Shown here: positions 22,656-32,604 of the stretch, one piece after another
How the letters are laid out: the number at the start of each line of letters is the position of its first letter
Position numbering within the stretch: position 1 is the first letter of the stretch
Source of the DNA: Anaerosphaera aminiphila DSM 21120
GTDB taxonomy: Bacteria > Bacillota > Clostridia > Tissierellales > Peptoniphilaceae
DNA: 64,000 nucleotides
Direction of reading: 5' to 3'
NCBI RefSeq assembly: GCF_900129925.1
Contig: NZ_FQXI01000002.1
Span: 103,497 to 167,496 of the forward strand
Position numbers and translations under genes: made by a program
The notes under the pieces: generated by a model
Databases searched by the model: none
The model's input: the letters and a program-made list of their open reading frames with translations, nothing else
Told to the model about the DNA's origin: nothing

Positions 22656-23978
22656 ATGAAAGGGAATTATAAGAAGATTATTTCTCTAGGACTTGTTTTT
22701 GTTATGATGTTAAGCCTTGTAGCTTGTGGGAAAACTGACAATACAAACAAGGGAAATGAGAAAGCAGCAACAGAGGGAAGCGAAGCAGAATATCACATTG
22801 GTATAGTTACAGGAACTGTAGCTCAAAGTGAAGACGAGCTAAGAGCAGCAGAAAAGGCAATTGAACTATATGGCGACGCTAGTAGCGGCGGAATGATTGT
22901 TCACGATACTTATCCAGATAACTTTATGGCTGAGCAAGAAACGACTATTTCTAAAATTACAGCTATGGCAGATGATCCACTGATGAAGGCAATTATAGTT
23001 AACCAATCAGTACCGGGAACAACTGCAGCTTTTGAACAAGTTAGGGCAAATAACCCTGATATTTTATTAATTAACCTTGTTCCTCAAGAAGACACAGCTA
23101 TGATTGAAGAAGCATCAGATTTAATTATTGACGCTGACAACATTTCAAGGGGATATAGAATTATAGCAGCAGCTAAGGAAATGGGAGCAACTAAATTTGT
23201 TCACATATCTTTCCCAAGACATATGAGTATTGAACTTCTAGCACTTAGACGTGCAATAATGGAAGAAGCGTGTAAAGACTTAGGTGTAGAGTTTATATCT
23301 GAAACAGCACCAGATCCAACAAGTGACGTTGGTATTCCAGGAGCACAACAATTTATTGCTGAAAAAATTCCAGCTTGGATTGAAAAATATGGCAAAGACA
23401 CAGCTTTCTTCTGTACAAATGATGCTCATACAGAGCCACTTTTAAGAGGAATTGCAGCAGGTGGAGCAATATTTGTAGAGCAAGACTTACCTTCTCCAAT
23501 AATGGGATACCCTGGAGCATTCTCTATAGATCTTGAAAAAGAAGCAGGAGATTGGCCGGCAATTAATGAAAAAGTAGACCAAGCAGTTATTGAAGCAGGT
23601 GGAGCAGGAAGAATGGGATCTTGGGCTTATTCTCTAGGATACTCAAACACTCTTGGGGCAGTAGATTTAGTTATTGATGTACTTGATGGTAAAAAAGAAT
23701 TGACAAATATTGACGATATAAAATCTTCAATTGGCAAGTATACAGAAGGTGCAAATTGGATGGGAACTTACTATGTTGACAGAGCAACAGGAGAAGAAAA
23801 AACAAATCACGTTTTAGTTTCTCAAGACACATATGTATATGGTAAGGGATACACTGAAGAGACAAAAGATGATTATGTATATGGAAATGGATACTTGGGA
23901 ATGGATAAAATAGAAGTTCCTGAAAAATATATGAATATGAACGTTGATCTTGAAGCAATTCAACAAGAAGGTCAATAA
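22656..23978 (+). CDS. DUF3798 lipoprotein, ABC importer substrate-binding protein
   Basis: Membrane-anchored binding protein, 440 residues. Type II signal peptide with lipobox LVAC, lipidated Cys24. The mature part begins with an acidic/Lys-rich linker, then a periplasmic-binding fold (HIGIVTGTVAQSEDELRAAE, IIVNQSVPGT, ILLINLVPQED, DADNISRGY, FFCTNDAHTEPLLRG), as in DUF3798 family proteins and distant sugar- or purine-binding PnrA/RbsB folds. It is followed by a hairpin terminator, then by an ATPase and two permeases: a complete importer. The ligand is not predictable; amino-acid anaerobes often keep this system in many copies. The tail has a short tandem QDTYVYGKGY/KDDYVYGNGY duplication. 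Confidence 0.85.
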   Translation: MKGNYKKIISLGLVFVMMLSLVACGKTDNTNKGNEKAATEGSEAEYHIGIVTGTVAQSEDELRAAEKAIELYGDASSGGMIVHDTYPDNFMAEQETTISKITAMADDPLMKAIIVNQSVPGTTAAFEQVRANNPDILLINLVPQEDTAMIEEASDLIIDADNISRGYRIIAAAKEMGATKFVHISFPRHMSIELLALRRAIMEEACKDLGVEFISETAPDPTSDVGIPGAQQFIAEKIPAWIEKYGKDTAFFCTNDAHTEPLLRGIAAGGAIFVEQDLPSPIMGYPGAFSIDLEKEAGDWPAINEKVDQAVIEAGGAGRMGSWAYSLGYSNTLGAVDLVIDVLDGKKELTNIDDIKSSIGKYTEGANWMGTYYVDRATGEEKTNHVLVSQDTYVYGKGYTEETKDDYVYGNGYLGMDKIEVPEKYMNMNVDLEAIQQEGQ

Positions 23979-23998
23979 AATAAAGTATAGTAATTATA

Positions 23999-24035
23999 GA
24001 ACCAGTGGACATATATCTGGCCATTGGTTCTTTTT
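23999..24035 (+). terminator. Intra-operon hairpin between binding protein and ATPase
   Basis: GAACCAGTGG / CCATTGGTTC ten-bp stem (G-U wobble) with T-run. It ends 20 bp before the ATPase start. Placement suggests partial termination that raises binding-protein level relative to the membrane parts, a common ABC-operon arrangement. Confidence 0.85.
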
Positions 24036-24055
24036 AATTAAAGAGGTGATATTGG

Positions 24056-25654
24056 TTGGAAGAAGTTTTATTACAGGCTAAAAATGTAGGGAAGAGTTTT
24101 GGCGAAAATACAGTTTTAAGAGATGTGAACTTTGAGCTTGGAAAGGGAAAAATCTTAGGACTAGTTGGGGAAAATGGAGCTGGAAAATCGACACTTATGA
24201 ATATTATCTTTGGTATGGGTGTAATAGCCGATACTGGTGGATATGACGGTGAGATTTTACTAGATGGAAAGAAAATTGACTTTAAAAATCCAATTGATGC
24301 ACTAAATGCAGGAGTGGGCATGGTTCATCAGGAATTTAATTTAATTCCAGGATTTACAGTTGCAGAAAATATTACACTGAATATGGAAGAGACAAGTGGA
24401 AGTGTAGTATCAAAGGTATTGGGAAGTAAATATGCAATTATAGATGAAAAGGCAAATCTAACTATTTCAGGAAATTCACTGGATACACTGGGTGTTGACA
24501 TAAATCCACAAGAGTATGTAAGTGAAATGCCGGTGGGACATAAACAATTTATTGAAATCGCAAGAGAGATTACTAGAAAAGACGTAAAACTTATTATAAT
24601 GGATGAGCCAACTGCAGTTTTAACAGAAACTGAAGCGGATATTTTAATAGAAGCTCTAAAGAAATTGGCGTCTATAGGAATTTCTATAATATTTATATCA
24701 CATAGGCTGAGAGAAATTTTAACAGTTTGTGACGATATAATAGTTCTAAGAGATGGCCTTGTAGTTGAAAACAAGCCGTCAAAAGAATTAAATATTGATG
24801 AGATTGCAAGACTTATGGTTGGTCGAGGCGATGGAGAAAATGAAAAAGTTGTTCAAAAAGACAGAAAAGCTTTAGATGAGAACAATATTATAATGGACAT
24901 TGAAAATCTTTGGGTGGACATGCCTGGTGAACAAGTAGTAGATGTAAGTGCAAAAATAGTTGCAGGAGAAATTTTTGGAATAGCAGGACTTGCAGGACAG
25001 GGAAAACTTGGAATACCAAATGGAATTTTGGGCACTTATCCCGTAGGTGGAAAAGTTAAATTTAAAGGCGAGGACTTAAAACTTGGAGACACTCTTAGTA
25101 TTTTAAAGAGAAGAGTTGCCTTTGTATCAGAGGATAGACGTGGAGTTGGACTGCTATTAGAAGAGCCTATCTACTGGAATGTGGCCTTTAATGCAATGCA
25201 AGTTCAAGATAAATTTTTAAAGAAAATAATGGGAATAAAATTTAGAGATGAAGCAAAGATGAAAGAAGTTGCAGATGAGTATATAGAAACTCTTGCAATT
25301 AAAACTACAGGTTCAGGAGAAAAAGCACAAAATCTGTCAGGTGGAAATCAACAAAAAGTCTGTCTTGCAAAGGCATTTGCCATGGAACCGGAGTTGTTAT
25401 TTGTATCAGAGCCAACTAGGGGAATAGATATTGGAGCTAAAGAGTTAGTGTTAGACGCTCTAAAAAAGACAAATATAGAAGATGATACTACTATAATTAT
25501 GATTTCATCAGAGTTAGAAGAACTTAGATCAATTTGCGACAGAATTGCAGTAATTTGTGAGGGCAAGATTGCGGGAATACTTTCTCCGGACAATTCTCCT
25601 GAAAAATTTGCACTGCTAATGAGTGGGGAGTCTATAGAAGGGGGAGATAACTAA
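24056..25654 (+). CDS. ABC transporter tandem ATPase (RbsA/MglA-type)
   Basis: Fused double nucleotide-binding subunit, 532 residues, energising the DUF3798-linked importer. Domain 1 (about 1-255) has Walker A GENGAGKST, signature region SEMPVGHKQFIEIARE in place of LSGGQ, and Walker B LIIMDEPTAVL. Domain 2 (about 270-525) has a degenerate Walker A GLAGQGKLG (no GKT/S), an intact LSGGNQQKV signature and FVSEPTRGIDIGAKE. Such division of labour is usual for carbohydrate/nucleoside-uptake 2 ATPases; only one composite site should hydrolyse. Start is TTG 24056 with AGAGGTGAT at SD distance. The stop overlaps the next start (TAATG), implying coupling. Confidence 0.92.
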   Translation: MEEVLLQAKNVGKSFGENTVLRDVNFELGKGKILGLVGENGAGKSTLMNIIFGMGVIADTGGYDGEILLDGKKIDFKNPIDALNAGVGMVHQEFNLIPGFTVAENITLNMEETSGSVVSKVLGSKYAIIDEKANLTISGNSLDTLGVDINPQEYVSEMPVGHKQFIEIAREITRKDVKLIIMDEPTAVLTETEADILIEALKKLASIGISIIFISHRLREILTVCDDIIVLRDGLVVENKPSKELNIDEIARLMVGRGDGENEKVVQKDRKALDENNIIMDIENLWVDMPGEQVVDVSAKIVAGEIFGIAGLAGQGKLGIPNGILGTYPVGGKVKFKGEDLKLGDTLSILKRRVAFVSEDRRGVGLLLEEPIYWNVAFNAMQVQDKFLKKIMGIKFRDEAKMKEVADEYIETLAIKTTGSGEKAQNLSGGNQQKVCLAKAFAMEPELLFVSEPTRGIDIGAKELVLDALKKTNIEDDTTIIMISSELEELRSICDRIAVICEGKIAGILSPDNSPEKFALLMSGESIEGGDN

Positions 25655-26727
25655 TGTATAAACGACAAAGTTTTATTAAAAAGTTTGGTTGGCCAAGAGT
25701 AATTATCGCTTTATTTTTACTGGCACTTTTTATAGTATCTCCAATGATAGGTGTTGGAATAGACCAATCACTTAGTGACGTAGTAGGTAGATTTGGAATG
25801 TTTTCAGTGCTTGTACTTTCTATGGTTCCAATGATTCAATCAGGTTGTGGACTTAACTTCGGTATTCCAGTTGGAATAATAGCCGGAATTTTAGGTTCAG
25901 TTACAAGTATTGAATTTGGATTTAGCGGAATCATGGGAATTTTAATGGCAATGCTTATTGGAACATTTTTTGCTTTAATATTTGGTGCACTATATGGAGC
26001 TCTATTAAATAAAATCAAGGGCGATGAAATGTTAATTGCAACTTATGTAGGCTACTTTTTTGTGGCACTTATGAGTATTATGTGGATTATATTGCCTTAT
26101 AAAAATCCTGTAAGTGTAATGAGTTATGGGGGAAGTGGACTTCGTCAACAAATTCCCGTATCTGACTACTGGATGAATAAAACTATATTTGCAGATGGAA
26201 CAAGTAAGACTGTTGGAATTTTATCAGGATTATTTGATATAGAAATAACTCCAAGTTTTGTTATTCCAACTGGAATGATACTGTTCTTTGCACTTATGGC
26301 ATTTATTGTATGGGCATTTTTTAAAACTAAGCTTGGAACAAGTATTACTGCTGTAGGCTCTAATCCTGAATATGCCAAAGCATCAGGTATTAATATTAAC
26401 AAGATGAGACTAATTTCTGTAATGTTTTCAACTGTTCTTGCAGCAATAGGAATTATAGTTTATCAACAGAGCTATGGATATATTCAGCTCTATACATCTC
26501 CACTTTCATTTACATTTCAATCAGTTGCAGCTATTTTAATAGGTGGGGCAAGTTTAAACAAGGCATCAATAGTAAATGTAATTGTGGGAACAATACTGTT
26601 TCAAGGAATACTGACAATGACTCCAACTGTAATAAATGGAGCTTTAAACATAGATATTTCAGACGTACTGCGTATGATAGTTACTAATGGAATGATACTT
26701 TATGCAATGACAAGGAGGAACGATTAA
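25654..26727 (+). CDS. ABC importer permease 1 (BPD_transp_2 family)
   Basis: Permease of 357 residues with about ten membrane segments, in the branched-chain/ribose-type permease family (YufP/RbsC-like). Early helix pair has MIQSGCGLNFGIPVGIIAGILGS. The cytoplasmic EAA-like loop is FKTKLGTSITAVGSNPEYAKASGI, and SVAAILIGGASLNKAS in a late helix is the second family hallmark. It starts one base inside the ATPase stop codon and abuts the second permease with no gap. The two permeases share FGIP, AVG and LxGGAS motifs and look like an ancient duplication forming a heterodimeric pore. Confidence 0.9.
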   Translation: MYKRQSFIKKFGWPRVIIALFLLALFIVSPMIGVGIDQSLSDVVGRFGMFSVLVLSMVPMIQSGCGLNFGIPVGIIAGILGSVTSIEFGFSGIMGILMAMLIGTFFALIFGALYGALLNKIKGDEMLIATYVGYFFVALMSIMWIILPYKNPVSVMSYGGSGLRQQIPVSDYWMNKTIFADGTSKTVGILSGLFDIEITPSFVIPTGMILFFALMAFIVWAFFKTKLGTSITAVGSNPEYAKASGININKMRLISVMFSTVLAAIGIIVYQQSYGYIQLYTSPLSFTFQSVAAILIGGASLNKASIVNVIVGTILFQGILTMTPTVINGALNIDISDVLRMIVTNGMILYAMTRRND

Positions 26728-27864
26728 ATGAATAAAAATATAAGAAGATTTTTAAGCAGATATATGGTTCCTATCTTATTTATAATTATCTGTGGAGCAG
26801 GTATAATTATAGCTAAGCCGCCATTGTCATATTTAACAGGTGAACTTGCAAGAAGAATGGTTAGAAACTCATTTTTAGTGTTGTCTTTAATTATTCCGAT
26901 TCTTGCAGGAATGGGTATTAACTTTGGAATTCCACTGGGAGCTATGGCAGGGCAAATTGGACTTATATTTGTAACTGATTGGGGCGTAACGGGAGTTGCG
27001 GGAATAATGCTTGCAGCATTAGTTGGAACACCTATAGCAATACTTCTGGGAAATTTTTCAGGTAGAATAATGAACAGAGCAAGAGGAAGAGAAATGATTA
27101 CTTCTATGATTTTATCTTTCTTTACACTTGGATTATATATGCTATTTTTACTATATTTCTGTGGTTCGCTAATTCCATTTAGAAATAAAAAAATAATATT
27201 GTCACAGGGCTATGGTATAAAAAATGCCTTAAAACTTGATGTGGCAAAGGGATTAGACAACTTGTTAAATTTCAAAGTGAACTTTGCTATAATGGGTGAA
27301 AAAGTAGTATTTGAAATACCTGTTGTGACAATTTTAGTAATAGCAGTGCTATGCGTGTTTATTATATGGTTTAAGAAAACTAAAATAGGTCACGATATGA
27401 GAGCTGTTGGACAAGACCAAAAAGTATCTGGAAATGCAGGACTTAACACCGATAAGATAAGAATTCAGTCAATAGTTATTTCCACAGTACTGGCTTGTTA
27501 TGGTCAAATAATATATCTACAAAATATAGGAACATTAAACACCTATGCAGGTCAAGATCAAGCAGCATTATATGCAGCAGCGTCACTCTTAGTTGGAGGA
27601 GCAAGTGTATCTAAGGCATCTATTCCAAATGCAATATTTGGAACTGCACTATTTCACTTGATGTTTATAGTAATGCCTCAAGCAGGCAAGGCATTGACTG
27701 GAGATGCAATGATTGGAGAGTACTTCAGAACATTTTTAAGTTATGGAGTAGTTACAATTGCTCTAATAATGCACGCCTATGAAAGACAAAAGGAAATAGA
27801 AGAAAATAGAATACTAAGTAGAGCAAGTGCCAATAGACAAAAAGTTAAGGCAAAGGCTGAATAG
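26728..27864 (+). CDS. ABC importer permease 2 (BPD_transp_2 family)
   Basis: Second permease, 378 residues. It has the same fold as its neighbour: ILAGMGINFGIPLGAMAGQIG, cytoplasmic loop FKKTKIGHDMRAVGQDQKVSGNAG, late helix AASLLVGGASVSKASIPN. A Lys/Arg/Glu-rich cytosolic tail (YERQKEIEENRIL) ends the chain. The start directly follows the permease 1 stop; SD is AAGGAGG (about 26713). Last gene of the importer operon, with a terminator. Confidence 0.9.
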   Translation: MNKNIRRFLSRYMVPILFIIICGAGIIIAKPPLSYLTGELARRMVRNSFLVLSLIIPILAGMGINFGIPLGAMAGQIGLIFVTDWGVTGVAGIMLAALVGTPIAILLGNFSGRIMNRARGREMITSMILSFFTLGLYMLFLLYFCGSLIPFRNKKIILSQGYGIKNALKLDVAKGLDNLLNFKVNFAIMGEKVVFEIPVVTILVIAVLCVFIIWFKKTKIGHDMRAVGQDQKVSGNAGLNTDKIRIQSIVISTVLACYGQIIYLQNIGTLNTYAGQDQAALYAAASLLVGGASVSKASIPNAIFGTALFHLMFIVMPQAGKALTGDAMIGEYFRTFLSYGVVTIALIMHAYERQKEIEENRILSRASANRQKVKAKAE

Positions 27865-27873
27865 TATTTTAAG

Positions 27874-27905
27874 GAGACATAGTTTTTAAATTATGTCTCT
27901 TTTTG
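27874..27905 (+). terminator. Terminator of ABC importer operon
   Basis: GAGACATA / TATGTCTC eight-bp stem, ten-base loop, then T-run. Confidence 0.9.
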
Positions 27906-27964
27906 TTTTAAAGTGAGTTTACTTATTGATAGAGCTATTATATAATTTACTTTAGGAGTGTGCT

Positions 27965-28900
27965 ATGGAAAATTTAACGTTGGGCTTAAATATAATCTTT
28001 CCTGTGTTTTTTGTTATATTCATAGGATTTTTTTTAAAACAGAGAAATATAATAGATGAGAATTTTGTATCCAAGAGTACCACTCTTGTTTTTTATGTGG
28101 CTCTTCCTGCGAAGATGTTTTTTGATATAAAAAATTCCAGTGTGGATTCAATTGATGTTAAATATACTTTGTATTTGCTTTTGGCAACATTGGCAGTATT
28201 TTCGCTGTCTTGGTTTTTTGGAAGATTTTTTATTAAAGATGATAAAAAACTTTCTGCATTTGTACACTGTTCATATAGGTCAAATTTTATATACATAGGA
28301 ATGCCAATACTTGATTTGATTTTTGATGGGGATGTAATGGATTCCGTAATAGTTGTATTAGTATTTGGACTAACACTTTACAATATGCTTGCAATAATAC
28401 TTTTAACTTACTACAGTGACTCTAAGTTGACATTTAAGGGATTTTTTTTAAAAGTGTTAAAAAACCCAATGATAATTTCAGTTTGTTTAGGGCTGGTTGC
28501 AAAGTTTATAAATCTTCCTATTTACAGTGGTATAGAAGATGGAGCTACATTAGTATCTACTCTTTCAACTCCATTATCTCTAATATTAATAGGTGGATCT
28601 TTAAATTTTAAAAAGAGCAAGTCGGATAATGTGATAATAGTATTTAGTACTTTAATTAAAAATGTTGTAGGTGCAGCGATTTTTATACCTATAGGATATT
28701 TTATGGGCTTTAGTTCTTCGCAATTAGTAGTTGCTTATTTATTTTTTGCAACACCCTGTGCAGTAAATTGTTTTATAATGGGAAAACAAATGGGTTCAGA
28801 TGCCGTATTGACATCAAAAATAGTAACGGCTTCCTTTGCATTTTCAATAATTTCCTATACAGTGGGAATAGCGCTATTAAACAATTTTGGGATAATATAG
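27965..28900 (+). CDS. AEC (auxin efflux carrier) family transporter
   Basis: Integral membrane protein of 311 residues with about ten hydrophobic segments in two five-helix halves. Family marks are FPVFFVIFIGFFLKQRNIID at the start, YVALPAKMFFDI (unwound helix Pro), SNFIYIGMPILDLIFDG, LSTPLSLILIGGSLNF and the second broken helix FFATPCAVNCFIMGKQMG. Bacterial members export or import carboxylates such as malate or malonate, or amino-acid derivatives; substrate unassigned. SD AGGAG lies before ATG. It has its own short upstream region and precedes the metK riboswitch unit. Confidence 0.9.
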   Translation: MENLTLGLNIIFPVFFVIFIGFFLKQRNIIDENFVSKSTTLVFYVALPAKMFFDIKNSSVDSIDVKYTLYLLLATLAVFSLSWFFGRFFIKDDKKLSAFVHCSYRSNFIYIGMPILDLIFDGDVMDSVIVVLVFGLTLYNMLAIILLTYYSDSKLTFKGFFLKVLKNPMIISVCLGLVAKFINLPIYSGIEDGATLVSTLSTPLSLILIGGSLNFKKSKSDNVIIVFSTLIKNVVGAAIFIPIGYFMGFSSSQLVVAYLFFATPCAVNCFIMGKQMGSDAVLTSKIVTASFAFSIISYTVGIALLNNFGII

Positions 28901-28929
28901 TTTACATTATTATTTCTTAGTGATATACT
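28901..28929 (+). promoter_or_regulatory. Promoter of S-box/metK
   Basis: TTTACA (28901-28906), 17-bp spacer, TATACT (28924-28929). It overlaps the end of the AEC gene and places the transcript start just before the riboswitch. Confidence 0.85.
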
Positions 28930-28950
28930 AAATTGACAATTTAATTTAAA

Positions 28951-29078
28951 CCTTATTGAGAGTGGTGGAGTGAATGGGCACGATGAAACCCGGCAACCTT
29001 TTATGTGGTGCCAAATCCCACAGAGAAATCTGGAAGATAAGGACATTTATTGCCTTTTCCTCTGGATGAGGTTTTTTT
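28951..29078 (+). ncRNA. SAM-I (S-box) riboswitch with terminator
   Basis: Aptamer 28951-29042: P1 CCTTAT / ATAAGG closes it. Inside are AGAGTGGTGGAG, the GATGAAACCCGGCAACC core (the S-box hallmark), the GTGGTGCCAAATCCCAC P3-like stem and GAGAAATCTGGAAGATAAGG. Downstream, CCTC TGGAT GAGG followed by seven Ts (29059-29078) is the intrinsic terminator; its left arm region can alternatively pair upstream. Established logic: SAM binding stabilises the aptamer and lets the terminator form, shutting off metK. Confidence 0.95.
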
Positions 29079-29138
29079 ATTTGAATTTTAAGCAAATGCT
29101 ATGATTTGCAGAGTATTAAATGCTTTAGGAGGTAAAAA

Positions 29139-30314
29139 ATGGACAGGTGGTTATTTACATCTGAATCAGTTACAGAGGGACACCCTGATAAGGTATGTGA
29201 CCAAATATCTGATGCTGTTTTAGATGCAATATTAGAAAAAGATAAAAATGCCAGAGTCGCTTGTGAAACTGTGGCTACAACAGGATTAATTTTAATTACT
29301 GGAGAAATTTCCACAAAAACATATGTTGATTTTACATCAGTAGTTAGAAATACATTAAAAGAAATAGGATACGATAGGGCAAAAATTGGTTTTGACTATG
29401 AAACTTGCTCAGTTCTAAGTGCAATTAAAGAGCAGAGCCCGGATATTGCTCTAGGGGTAGATAGATTTAAGCAAGATGAGGGAATAGATGAGTTAGATTC
29501 TTTTGGAGCAGGGGATCAAGGTATGATGTTTGGATATGCTTGCAATGAAACAAAGGAGTATATGCCACTTCCAATTTCTCTAGCCCATAAGATGGCAAAG
29601 AGACTTACTGAAATAAGAAAAGACCACACACTTGACTATCTTAGACCTGATGGAAAAACTCAAGTTACTATAGAATATGAAAATGGAATTCCTCTTAGAA
29701 TTGAAAACGTAGTAGTTTCTACACAGCACAATCCTGAGGTGGATTTAGAAACTATAAGAGAAGATATTTTAAGAGAAGTTATATTAAAAGTTGCTCCGGA
29801 AAATATGATAGATGAAAATACAAAGTACTATGTAAATCCAACGGGAAGATTTGTATTGGGCGGTCCAATTGCAGATGCAGGGCTTACCGGTAGAAAGATA
29901 ATTGTAGACACTTACGGTGGATATGCCCGTCATGGCGGTGGAGCTTTTTCAGGAAAAGATCCAACTAAAGTGGATAGGTCAGCTACTTACTATGCAAGAT
30001 ATATTGCTAAAAATATAGTGGCTTCAGGACTTGCAGATAAGTGTGAAATAGGACTTGCATATGCAATTGGAATTGCAAGGCCAACTTCAATTTATGTGGA
30101 AACTTTTGGAACAGGCAAGTTATCCGATAATGAAATAGAAAAAATAGTTGAAGAAAATTTTGATGCAAGACCGGCTGCAATAATAAAAAATCTGGACTTA
30201 CTAAGACCGATTTATAAACAGACAGCAGCTTATGGACATTTTGGCAGAGATGATTTAGACCTTCCATGGGAAAAGTTGGACAAAGTTGAGACACTAAGAG
30301 AATATTTAAAGTAA
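29139..30314 (+). CDS. metK: S-adenosylmethionine synthetase
   Basis: Makes SAM from methionine and ATP in the cytosol; 391 residues, full length. Motifs: [20 protein letters not shown] at the N-terminus, ATP-binding [12 protein letters not shown] (about 115-126), phosphate-binding [16 protein letters not shown] (about 260-275). K+ and Mg2+ ligands are within these loops. SD TAGGAGGT lies seven bases before ATG. The SAM-I riboswitch directly upstream gives feedback repression, and a perfect-stem terminator ends the unit. Confidence 0.98.
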   Translation: MDRWLFTSESVTEGHPDKVCDQISDAVLDAILEKDKNARVACETVATTGLILITGEISTKTYVDFTSVVRNTLKEIGYDRAKIGFDYETCSVLSAIKEQSPDIALGVDRFKQDEGIDELDSFGAGDQGMMFGYACNETKEYMPLPISLAHKMAKRLTEIRKDHTLDYLRPDGKTQVTIEYENGIPLRIENVVVSTQHNPEVDLETIREDILREVILKVAPENMIDENTKYYVNPTGRFVLGGPIADAGLTGRKIIVDTYGGYARHGGGAFSGKDPTKVDRSATYYARYIAKNIVASGLADKCEIGLAYAIGIARPTSIYVETFGTGKLSDNEIEKIVEENFDARPAAIIKNLDLLRPIYKQTAAYGHFGRDDLDLPWEKLDKVETLREYLK

Positions 30315-30320
30315 ATAGGA

Positions 30321-30349
30321 GATACTAAGTAAATTACTTAGTATCTTTT
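30321..30349 (+). terminator. Terminator of metK
   Basis: GATACTAAGT / ACTTAGTATC perfect ten-bp stem, then TTTTA. Confidence 0.9.
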
Positions 30350-30414
30350 ATAAAATGTACTTATAATCTTTTATTATTCATTTCTTTATAATACAATTAG
30401 TCTAGGAGAGTACA

Positions 30415-32604
30415 ATGATTGAAATTAATGGAATAGTAGAAAAAATTATATATAGAAATGAAGAAAATGGATACACTGTTGCAGTGTTTTCCTCAGAAAA
30501 TGAGAGTTTGACCATTGTGGGAAATTGTATAGAGCTTAAAACTTCAATGGAATATGAGCTAAAGGGAGATTTTATTCACCATAAAAAGTATGGCGAACAG
30601 TTTCAAATTCAGGAAGTAAGTGAAATACTTCCCCAATCTGAGAAGGGTATTATAAAATATCTGTCTAGTGGAATAATTCCCTTTATAGGAGAAAAAACTG
30701 CAAAAAAAATAGTGGATTCTTTTAAAGAGGAAACTTTAAAAATAATAGAGGAAAATCCTGAAAGATTACTTGAAATTGATGGAATAGGACCACAAAAATT
30801 TGAAAAGATAAAAAGTGCTCTAAGTGAAAATAAAGATCTTAGAGAAATTATGATTTTTTTAAATAAATATGATTTGGGCACAAGTCTTGCTATGAAAATA
30901 TACAAAGAATACGATGCAATGGCAATTGACGTAATAAGAGAAAACCCCTATAGGTTGGCTGAGGACATAAAGGGCATAGGTTTTAAAAAAGCAGATGGCA
31001 TTGCAAGGTCAATGGGATTTAAAGAAGACTCTCAAGATAGAAAACGGGCTGCATTAAAATATACTCTTTCAATGGCAGCTCTAGAAGGGCACAGCTTTCT
31101 TCCAAAAGACGTCTTAATAAAGAGAACTAAAAAGCTAATAAACTCTAGCGATGAAGATTTGGAAAGTGAAATAGGAAAACTTTCTCTAGATGACAGATTT
31201 TTTATTGAGAAGACAGAAGATGAAGTAAATTGTTACTATGCACCATATTTAAGAGCGGAGAATTACATTGCCGGAAAGTTAAATGAAATTGTAAACTATA
31301 AATTTGATGATTCTATGGAAATTTCTGACTATCTAAAGGGAATTGAAGAAAAGCAAAATTTTAAATTTGCAAAAAATCAAAGTTTGGCAGTAGAAGAAGC
31401 TGTAAAAAATGGAATGCTTATAATAACAGGCGGACCGGGAACCGGAAAGACTACCACACTTAAGGCCATTATAGAAATTTTTGAGCTAATGGAGAAAAAG
31501 GTGTTACTTGCTGCGCCCACAGGACGTGCTGCAAAGAGAATGAAACAAGCCACATCAAGAGATGCATCTACTATTCACAAACTCTTGGAAATAGGTTTTT
31601 CCAACGATGAGAGTATAAACTATGGATATGAAGAAGAAAATTTAATAGAGTGTGATGTGTTAATAGTAGATGAAGTGAGTATGGTAGATTTAATGCTTAT
31701 GAATACTTTACTTCACTCAATAAAGTTGGGAACCAGATTAATTTTAGTTGGAGATAAAGATCAACTTCCGTCAGTGGGAGCAGGGAACGTTCTGGCTGAT
31801 TTAATTGAAAGTGGAAAAATTAAAGTTGTAAATTTAAATGAGGTCTTTAGACAATCTGAAGAGTCTATGATAATAGAAAATGCTCACTTGATAAACAGTG
31901 GCAAGCCGCCTAAAATAACAAATAATAGAGAGTTCTTCTTAATAAATGAGTCAGATGAAAATATGTCATTAAATACTATTTCAGAGCTTGTAAGTAAGAG
32001 ACTTCCCAACTACTATGGTATTGAAAGCAAAGAAATTCAAGTGCTTTCACCTATGAAAAAGGGAGTGGTGGGAGTGGCGAATTTAAATAGGACACTACAA
32101 AAAACGCTAAACCCAAAGGGAAGTGAAATTTTAGTTGGAGAAAATATTTTAAGGCTTGGCGATAAGGTCATGCAGACTAAAAACAATTACAACCTTGAAT
32201 TTAGAATAGAGTCGGATTTTTATGTAGAAGATGGGAAAGGTGTATTTAATGGAGATATTGGATATATAGTTGAAGTGGATGAAGAAGACAGGTCTGTAGT
32301 AGTGCTATATGACGATGTAAAAAAAGTTAAATACGAATATAGCGACATAGATGATTTAATGCTAGCCTATGCCTCTACTATTCACAAATCTCAGGGTTCT
32401 GAATTTCCAATAGTTATAATTCCTCTACACTACGCACCATATATACTCTTAACCAGAAATTTAATCTACACTGCAATTACCAGAGCAAAACAAGCTGTAG
32501 TATTAGTTGGAGAGTATAAGTACTTGGACATAATGATAAAAAATAACAGAGTGTCTAAGAGATATTCAAATTTGTGTAAAAAGCTGGTAGATTTTAATGT
32601 TTAA
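30415..32604 (+). CDS. recD2: RecD2-type ATP-dependent DNA helicase
   Basis: 5'-3' superfamily 1B helicase of 729 residues, the RecD2 form of bacteria lacking RecBC partners. N-terminal OB-like domain (1-75, INGIVEKIIYRNEENGYTVAVF), helix-hairpin-helix DNA-binding motifs (about 118-200: LLEIDGIGPQKFEKI, GIGFKKADGIARSMG). Then the motor: Walker A GGPGTGKTTT (about 337-346), Q/Ia APTGRAAKRM, Walker B LIVDEVSMVD, motif III LVGDKDQLPSVGAG, motif V/VI AYASTIHKSQGSEF..LIYTAITRAK. Acts in repair of replication-associated damage in characterised homologues. It overlaps comF by 8 bp. Confidence 0.95.
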   Translation: MIEINGIVEKIIYRNEENGYTVAVFSSENESLTIVGNCIELKTSMEYELKGDFIHHKKYGEQFQIQEVSEILPQSEKGIIKYLSSGIIPFIGEKTAKKIVDSFKEETLKIIEENPERLLEIDGIGPQKFEKIKSALSENKDLREIMIFLNKYDLGTSLAMKIYKEYDAMAIDVIRENPYRLAEDIKGIGFKKADGIARSMGFKEDSQDRKRAALKYTLSMAALEGHSFLPKDVLIKRTKKLINSSDEDLESEIGKLSLDDRFFIEKTEDEVNCYYAPYLRAENYIAGKLNEIVNYKFDDSMEISDYLKGIEEKQNFKFAKNQSLAVEEAVKNGMLIITGGPGTGKTTTLKAIIEIFELMEKKVLLAAPTGRAAKRMKQATSRDASTIHKLLEIGFSNDESINYGYEEENLIECDVLIVDEVSMVDLMLMNTLLHSIKLGTRLILVGDKDQLPSVGAGNVLADLIESGKIKVVNLNEVFRQSEESMIIENAHLINSGKPPKITNNREFFLINESDENMSLNTISELVSKRLPNYYGIESKEIQVLSPMKKGVVGVANLNRTLQKTLNPKGSEILVGENILRLGDKVMQTKNNYNLEFRIESDFYVEDGKGVFNGDIGYIVEVDEEDRSVVVLYDDVKKVKYEYSDIDDLMLAYASTIHKSQGSEFPIVIIPLHYAPYILLTRNLIYTAITRAKQAVVLVGEYKYLDIMIKNNRVSKRYSNLCKKLVDFNV